Positions 56,144 to 64,000 of a stretch of DNA of 64,000 nt are shown here, one piece after another. The notes under the pieces are model-generated. The model did no database searches. It was not told where the DNA came from and was given only the letters and a program-made list of their open reading frames with translations. Where the stretch lies: the NCBI GenBank assembly GCA_947247005.1, contig OX365953.1:3477001-3541000 (forward strand), given 5' to 3'. Numbering within the stretch: position 1 is the stretch's first letter; every line of letters starts with the position of its first letter. Source of the stretch: Spisula solida (lineage: Eukaryota; Mollusca; Bivalvia; Venerida; Mactridae). A program made the translations under genes and the position numbers.

Positions 56144-59100
56144 TAGTCTAGGAGCTGGTGACGAGAATTTCAATTTTCATTTACCCCATCTGGTAGAAAA
56201 AGTCTGTTGGTATTTTCGAATAATATAGACATTCAGGCTTTAGAAAAAGGTGGATGCCAGATCTGAAAGTGGTGCAGATTTTTTTAACAGGGGCAACAAC
56301 TCTTGCTATCCAAGAAATTTACGAAACTACCCGGTAACCTATTTTCTAGTGTGGAGTTTTTGTTTATATATGTATTGCCATATATTTGCATGGATATTGT
56401 TCATTTGATAATGTGCATCAAAAGTACATACACCACGGACCAGTTTGAGGTCAAGGTCAAGGTCAGTGTAAGGTCAAAGTCAGAGAAATAGCTAAAAATG
56501 AATATTTGCACTATATTTTTCTTTGTATAGCACGTGTTTTCAATTCAATTTGGTTATAAAAATGATAGTTATGTTCGTTAGTACATATTCTGTCATTATA
56601 GCCCATTTGTTTGATTCAAAATATACAAATATTGTCAAAACAGCCATTTTATGCAAATGTATGTTGGCCGAAATGGCAATCTTACGAAGACCCCTGGCAT
56701 TCTGTGATCTGGTGTGATTTTTTTGTTTACGTATGTAGTGTCTTATATTTACATTTATATTATTCATATGGTTATATGCATCAAATGGACATACACCTAA
56801 GACAAATGTGAGGTCAAGGTCAATGTCATTTCAAGGTCAAAGTGACAAAAATAGCTGAAAAAAGTAAAAAATGAGATTTCCTCTCTATTTTTCTTAATAT
56901 AACATGCGTTTTGAATTAAATTTAGGTTGTTAAAGTGATAGTTGTGTTGGTAAGTTAATATTCTCTAATGCTGAGCCATTTGATTAATTCAAAATGTATC
57001 ATTTTTGAAAAAAGTCATTCTATGCTTTTAGAGATGGCATTCATACGAAAATCCCCGGCATATTATGGCCTTATGTGATTAGTTTGTTTACGTATGTAGT
57101 GACTCATATTTGCATGGATATTATTAATTTGATTAAATTCATCAAATGGACATACACCTTTGACCAATTTGAGGTCAAGGTCATTTCAAGGTCAATATGT
57201 GAAAAATAGCTAAACATTGATATTTCCTCTCTATTGTTCTTATTCTGGCATAGGTTTTGAATAAAGTTTGGTTATTGAAGTAATAAATATGTGGGTTAGA
57301 ACATAGTCTCCTTTCATTATAATTAAAGTTATTTGTTTAAATAAAAATGTTATTAAACTAGCTATTTTACGTATCAGGGTGTTGGCATGTTGCATTCGTA
57401 GAACTAGTCGTTTTCATTCAAAATTTACATATATTTATAATGATGTAATCATATATTTGTATAGATAGTATGGACTTTATATTATTTGTAGAATGTTCCC
57501 TTAATGTATTGACATGATCAATGTCATCTTAGGTCAACAGTACATTTTATTGTACATGCAATTTTGATTTGCCTCACTTTGTATGAAATTGCAATTGGCT
57601 TTACATGAACCTGACTAAACGACCAGGTGATGAAGTCCACGCATGTATACACTACTCATAATGTTAAAACAACCAGTTATCTGTTTTCGTAACAGCCGTT
57701 AATCCTTTATATACATCATTGACTCAGAGGGGGTCTCATACGTAATGATACAAATTACATGTATCAATAAACCTAAGTATATATAGGATTCCCAGACCCT
57801 TGAGAAAACCCATTATCATCTTCTATTCGTAGCTATCTAGAACACTGTTACTATTAGAAATATTCACGCAGACCAATGGCGTGCGTACCAGCACATAATA
57901 CAACTATCCCGTTGGGCAATGTTATATTCACAGCTGCAATGTGCAGAAATATCAGGCCTGATGTAATACTCACCATAACATAATTCAGCCATGCATGCCC
58001 TACAGGATATCACTGGTAAGTATATAAGGCATATGCCCAATGAGGTAAGCATCAATGCCAAGTACATGCATCTTAGACCCTATGCGGTACAAATCACTGC
58101 CAGCTGGTACAGACATCTCAGGGCCTATGTGGTAAACACCAATGCAGGGTACATACATTAAAGACACTATGTGGTACGCATCATTACAAGGTACAGGTAT
58201 CAGAAGCACAATGTGGGTACACATCACTGCAAGGAATATGCATCTCATGGACATATGCCACTCGCGGCCACTGTAATGAACAGACATCCTATACTAAAGA
58301 AGGTATTTACCAAATGAGAATATAATCATCCCAGACCGTAATGTACTCAATAATACCTAAGAATACACCTAGACCATATCTGTTACATACACCATATCAC
58401 TATATTGTAAAGACACTGAAGGAAAAGTTAGATACTTATGTTCAAAACAACAAAGTATATCCACTCCATGCCTATGAGATACCCATCACTAAATAATTTA
58501 TCCATCTCAAACCGGACACGTAACCATCACTGATTGCAGCTATCACATGTCAATCGGATACATACTACATAAAGCAGTAATTTTGACAGTGAATGCGTCT
58601 TTAATTATAAGCCCATGTTTGGTAACCAACAGAACAGAGTATAAACATGCATAGCTGTATACAATGAAATCACCAACACACAACAACCATATAGATTACA
58701 CTGTTCTCACTACATCTGAATACAAACGCACCAAGTTTTTGTGGTACTCATCATCACCAATTACTGACAAACCGGGTCCTAAGGAATATACTCGTGCAAC
58801 CCCAGTTCCTAACCATCACTAACCACTGTATATACATGTAGTCATCACAGACTAAGTAGTACCAACGCTGAGTATGAGCATCTAAGGCTGTATTTTGGTA
58901 TACACCACGATATAATACTCTAGAAGCCATCAAACAGCGAAAGTCTTGTACACATCATCACATAATTATGTCGTCCCTGGTCCTACAGGATGCTAATCAC
59001 AACCAAGTGCAGCCATCACAGACCGTTAAACGTATTTGCCAACACAGGGTAGACACACAAGGCCCTGCGCAATAGATACCGCATTTGCGACCATACCAGG

Positions 59101-61572
59101 TCGTAAGGAGTGGTCCCAACATCGGAGTAGAGTCACTCACACGTCATGTTTGGTACTCACCATTGGCAAGTACAGCTATTCAAAGTCGTGTTGAGTACTT
59201 TACATGGACTGGTATTGCCATTCATCGCATTAGAGACTAAAATTGTTTGATACTGTGTGAAAGTTAACAAAGCCTGGTATAAACAGGGTGTAAAAAAGTA
59301 AGTTAACAGTTTCTCTACCTATTTATCAAATCCATATGTTCTCCTATCACAATGAAAACTTTACTTAGTGGGGTACCTACCTATCACTGGTACAGTCATT
59401 CTGGATTTTACGTACCACCACAGGGTTCAGCTATAGAATGCCAAATGGGATACTCACAACCTATTAGTACAGCCATGCCTGGCCTTATTGGAGATGCATC
59501 ACGGCAAAGAACAGGCACTTATGTCCTATGAGGGTATTCACTATCACTGTGTAGAGTTATCCCATGCCCTATTGGGTGTTCACTAATACATTGTACAGTT
59601 ATTCTAGGATCACCACCCAGTGCAGCCAAATATACCAGATCAGTAGGGTTACCAATCGCCGCTAAATGCAGATATTCCAGGCCCTGTGAGATACTCAACA
59701 CCATCGTGTACAGTCAGCCAAGGCCCATCGGATACACACCAGCATCTAGTACCGACACATCCATATCAGACCTTAAGAGGTTCAGAGACCATTACTTCGA
59801 CTTACTGACCTCATAACCAATGAAATTCATCTACTGTTCTATAAAATTTGAAGATCTTAGGTCCAGAAAAACATGAGTGTCAAGGGCGAGGATCCTAGTA
59901 CCAAGGATCGGTAGGGTATTACTCAGAAACCGTGTGATCTTCATAACTGACATACAGACCGACCGACGTGTGTAAAGCAGTATACCCCCTCATCAAAGAT
60001 GGTGACATAATGTTCCCAGCTAAAATAATTACACACCTAAATATACAAAATAGAAACAAAATAAAGTGTACAAAGTGCTTCATATTACATGTAACGAAAA
60101 AATGAGACAAAACTTGAATTGTTCAAGCGTTTGTAACTTGTCCTTGAGATGACATTGGCCTTGACCTTGAAGTGGCCAGCATTTTATATCCACTTAAGTG
60201 TAAGACAATGTAACAATGTTCATACTAATATTCAATAATACTGAAAGAAATAAAAATAATATTTGAATACAAGTATATTTGAAAGCAGCTAGCAATTAAA
60301 GAATGCCATCTCGGTCAGCATGCATTTGCGTTTAATGGCAGTTTTACCAATTTTTAACATATATTTTTAAACAAATAACTTATAATGAGAAAATATGTGC
60401 TAACCACTACATCTATCACTTTCATAACCAAAATTGAATTAAAACATACGCGAGAATAAGGAAAGTAGAGCGGAAATATCAATTTGTACTTTTTTAGCTA
60501 ATATTTTCACATTGACCTTGATATGACACTGACCTTGACCTCAAATATGTCTAAGGTGTATGTCCATTTGATGAATTTAATCAAATTAATAATATCCATG
60601 CAAATATGAGACACAACATACGTAAACAAACTAATCACATAAGGTCACAATATTCGTATGAATGCCATCTCGGAAAGCATAAAATGACTGGGTTTTTATC
60701 AAAAATGATACATTTTGAATTAATCAAATGGCTTATCATTAGAGAATATTTACTTAACAACACAACTATCATTTTAATAACCTAAATTTAATTCAAAACA
60801 CATGTTATATTAAGAAAAATGGAATGGAAATCTTATTTTTTACTTTTTTCAGCTATTTTGGTCACTTTGACCTTGAAATGACCTTGACCTTGACCTCACA
60901 TTTGTCTTAGGTGTATGTCCATTTGATGCATATAACCATATGAATAATATAAATGTAAATATAAGACACTACATACATAAACAAAAAAATCACACCAGAT
61001 CACAGAATGCCAGGGGTCTTCGTAAGATTGCCATTTCGGCCAACATGCATTTGCATAAAATGGCTGTTTTGACAATATTTTTATATTTTGAATCAAACAA
61101 ATGGGCTATAATGACAGAATGTGTACTAACGAACATAACTATCTATTTTATAACCAAATTGAATTGAAAACACATGCTATACAAAGAAAAATATAGTGCA
61201 AATATTCATTTTTAGCTATTTCTCTGACTTTGACCTTACACTGACCTTGACCTTGACCTCAAACTGGTCCGTGTTGTATGTACTTTTGATGCACATTATC
61301 AAATGAACAATATCCATGCAAATATATGGCAATACATATGTAAACAAAAACTCCACACTAGAAAATAGGTTACCGGGTAGTTTCGTAAATTTCTTGGATA
61401 GCAAGAGTTGTTGCCCCTGTTAAAAAAATCTGCACCACTTTCAGATCTGGCATCCACCTTTTTCTAAAGCCTGAATGTCTATTTTATTCGAAAATACCAA
61501 CAGACTTTTTCTACCAGATGGGGTAAATGAAAATCCATTTTAAGCCTCTTTTGAAATCTGGCTCCTGGACTA
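56144..61572. mobile_element. Element B: 5.4-kb long-TIR element with satellite core
   Basis: Ends TAGTCTAGGAGC and the complement TAGTCCAGGAGC. Arms of about 1.4 kb (56144-57560 and 60130-61572) are inverted copies at over 90% and consist of ~360-bp tandem units with aggtcaaggtca clusters. The centre (about 57840-59780) is a degenerate ~43-bp satellite. The same small frames appear in both arms because of the inversion; no transposase is seen. Confidence 0.85.
57840..59780. repeat. ~43-bp degenerate satellite core of element B
   Basis: Units like ccctatgtggtacacatcac-tgcaaggtacagacatctca repeat about every 42-45 bp (for example 58034, 58076, 58121, 58164, 58206). The reverse complement matches the core of element A. 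Confidence 0.7.
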
Positions 61573-62434
61573 TATTCAAAGTATCAAAGATACATGTCTT
61601 AGAGGTTAAAAGTGTGTACATAAACTGTAAACTTTTGTATTTCTAAGTACATTAGTCCAAATGGGGCATAACATTCAACAACATGCTTGATAGAGTGCAG
61701 ATGTTGTGGTCAAGACGGTTGACAAGTATGCAAAGTATCACAGCAATATGAACATGCACTTAGATATGATAGGTTAATACCTTGAATGTAAACTTACAAA
61801 TTTGCACGAAGTTGAAAAAAGGGACATATTTTCCAATAAATACTTCATAGAGTTATCTACTCCTACGTACGTGTTGGGGTCACCCCATTATTCTTCCAAT
61901 AGTGAAGCTACATATTAAATTCGCACTGCAGTGCATCAATGAAAATTCAATGTTGGTCAGTATCCACTTTAAAAGATAAATCATGTTGATCTTTATCCTC
62001 AAATCATGTTGGTTTTTATCCATTTTTCACACATAGGTTACTTTAAATAGTTATCACGTAGAAACGGCAAATGTAAATAACTTAATATAAACTAAGTCTG
62101 GTAGTGAAATGAATGAGCTGTATAAACAAAAGATCTTAACCCAAAATAAACAACAATATATATGTTTTACAGACTGTCAAATAAATCCAACACAGATTTT
62201 TCTAACTTTTTATCGTATTGTGTATCACATTCACAAACATACGAATAAATAGTTTTAGTTTCATGGAAGGAATGTACAAGTTTATCTTCATACAGCATCA
62301 GAAGGTGGTTAAACCCGTAGATTTTGAAGAATTGGCCGAAAATGCGATGAATATGTAAACATACATCCGCCATTTTTCAATCATGTTGGGAATATCCAAT
62401 CATGTTGTTTTATCAGGGTAACAAGGGTGAACAT

Positions 62435-63310
62435 GGGAAATTGACCTCATACTCACTGAGTTGCAATTTGTTTTTAATAAACATTTCATTAATACTGGTA
62501 TTATTTTATATATTATTTCATAATCAGAAACTAGAGAGTTTCGTCTTTAACTTTATATCAATATTTTAAAAATCCGTCCATAAACAAGAAAATAAACCCA
62601 TAGGGCGCGATCGAAATCACTTTCGTGGACACCGTGGTATATATTTCATGGTATAACTTTTTAAGTAGTTGATCAATTTCGATGGGATTTTGCTAGGAGG
62701 TAGTTCTAACGATATTGTCTATGAATTTAATACTTGATGAAGATACCGAAAGCCAATTCTAGTTTTTGATACCATGAACAAATGCACCTTTCTAAGATAA
62801 CATAAATTGTATAAAAAAATTTTTTTCAAATCTTTATCAATGATACAGTTACCTGTGACTAAAACGCCACATAAAGACAACTTCAATAATAACACAATCT
62901 CAAAATTAAGACTACGAGGCAATTTTAGTGCATTATTAAGACCAACTCCGTTTATAATGAGACCAGTTTTCTAGTGTCTTATGGGTGGTCTTATTATTGA
63001 GGGTTTTCTGTATATCTTATTTAATGAACCGCGTTTTACTAAATCTACATCTACTTATTAAGAGAACTAAAGGTACTTTGTTACTATTTTACGCTTATTC
63101 AACCTCAATTAAAAGACCAACTCATTCAGAAGGGCAGCCAATAAGGATACTACATATGGTATACAAACTATTGAAGTTTCACTTTACGTACATGCAATAA
63201 TAACCAGTCGTCGTTATTGTAATCCGTTTCTACTACATTTACATGCAAATGATCAGTGCCGATCAATTTCGACTTGGACCTGTCGCCAAAAGTCACGTGG
63301 TATTTCTACA
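62435..63310. other. Flank of element C, nothing firm
   Basis: Short inverted pieces (gaccaactccg, ggtggtcttattattg, 62940-63000) resemble the 21108 MITE ends. No gene supported. Confidence 0.3.
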
Positions 63311-63314
63311 CTGG

Positions 63315-63574
63315 TATAGCACGGATAATTTGACATGAACCTGGCCTTTATGCATGGATATATTACAAGGTTCTTGCGTTGAATATATAAATTTCCGCGA
63401 TCAAGTCGTGCAATATCGGTCCTTTAGATTTGTGTTGGTATTACACCTCGAACATCTTCGCGATGTCCCCGCTAAAGAAAACATACAACCGGGGACATAC
63501 ATATAGACAATAAATCAGCTGTGAAATTATGCTAATGAAATGTCGTGAGTCGTGTCAAATTCTCTGGACTATAG
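63315..63574. mobile_element. MITE with TATAGTCC...AATTTGACA ends, copy 2
   Basis: TATAGCACGGATAATTTGAC on the left; the complement of the right end reads TATAGTCCAGAGAATTTGAC. It is inverted relative to 27541-27824, sharing ggtgtaataccaacacaaat and ctaaaggac. Confidence 0.7.
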
Positions 63575-64000
63575 TTGGCATGAGCAAATGCGTGGTATAT
63601 CCGACGGTGGTACATACCGTAAAATTGTAAACTGTATAGAATCAAGTTGGAACGAACCTATTTACTTAATCCCAAAACACTGGTGTTTAGAATAGAACTT
63701 TTACCATAAATTCGCACCGAGTTCCTGTTATGTGGTATGACCCCCCGAAATAAACTATTGATGAGTTTAGAAACTATATTTATCAGTAAATGTATATACT
63801 TTTATGATGCGTATCTACGTTACTCGTAAAATGAATTAATAAAAAATAGTACGGTGACTAACTTATTTAAGCGAAAAGGTAAAAGGAAAATAAATTATCG
63901 ATGAAATAAACTATCGATGAATTCAGAAATTAAATACATGTTGAGTATCTACTACTATGTATATACTCGTATAATTAACTAAAATTCTATGAATAAATAC
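63575..64000. other. AT-rich end of window, nothing recognised
   Basis: A short repeated phrase (gaaataaactat-gatga) occurs at 63747 and 63903. No gene. Confidence 0.3.

Larger units (their letters stand above)
52998..62429. mobile_element. Element C: 9.4-kb TIR structure with 5-bp TSD
   Basis: CACCCTTGTTACCCTGATAA (52998) is inverted perfectly at 62410-62429, and similarity continues for at least 75 bp (acatgattggatattcccaa). AACAT flanks both ends (52993-52997 and 62430-62434). Weaker inverted matches (gatactggccaacatgatt) extend to about 53500 and 61960. It contains element B, a 170-bp array and a 900-bp TIR element, so much of its length is later insertion. No transposase found. Confidence 0.7.

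Noticed and set aside
56303..61404. Pairs of matching small frames on opposite strands
   Set aside because: They are the two inverted arms of element B, not duplicated genes.

Overview
The window looks like AT-rich nuclear DNA of an invertebrate animal, most likely a bivalve or other lophotrochozoan. The evidence is metazoan-type genes with GT-AG introns of several kb, an arylacetamide-deacetylase-like and an isochorismatase-like gene, CR1/jockey-type LINEs, a Ty3/Gypsy element, tRNA-derived SINEs and very many short TIR elements and minisatellites. No prokaryotic genes, true tRNA, rRNA or CRISPR arrays are seen. All coordinates and repeat boundaries were read by eye.

Host genes. (1) 155-4033, minus: the first four exons of an alpha/beta-hydrolase (AADAC/HSL family) with HGGG and GDSAGG motifs; the gene runs off the left edge. 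(2) 12629-30118, plus: a complete five-exon isochorismatase-domain gene (ISOC2-like, 199 codons) spread over 17.5 kb. Its stop codon lies in the first unit of an exact 11 x 55-bp tandem array. (3) 45250-45993, minus: two in-phase exons of a putative secreted or membrane cysteine-rich protein, ends not found.

Layout. 1-4.3 kb: AADAC-like exons with MITEs in the introns. 4.9 kb: Tc1 transposase relic. 6.85-11.25 kb: complete but defective Ty3/Gypsy element with LTRs and TSD. 11.5-12.3 kb: TIR element. 12.6-30.1 kb: ISOC2-like gene, whose introns hold an inverted-repeat element split by a LINE, an 84-bp array, a SINE, a pogo-like element, and a 4.4-kb element with a decayed uncharacterised protein (HEQNN/GGLH motifs). 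30-41 kb: minisatellites, foldbacks, MITEs. 41.4-45.2 kb: a 40-bp satellite interrupted by a 1.7-kb TIR element that carries eleven copies of a 15-bp motif in both orientations. 46.0-52.5 kb: a LINE relic flanked by 52-bp direct repeats, with a 4.4-kb long-TIR element nested at its 5' junction. 53.0-62.4 kb: a 9.4-kb TIR structure with a 5-bp TSD containing a 5.4-kb long-TIR element. 62.4-64 kb: one more MITE.

Main theme. Several otherwise unlike elements (small MITEs at 3.4, 52.5 and 63.3 kb; large elements at 22.1-26.6, 46.0-50.4 and 56.1-61.6 kb) begin with TAGTC and appear to sit at TA. The two largest share the same ~43-bp satellite core in opposite orientation. The only one with protein-coding remains is the 22.1-26.6 kb element, so it is the candidate autonomous partner for a possibly undescribed transposon group. 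This is inference and needs alignment of intact copies.
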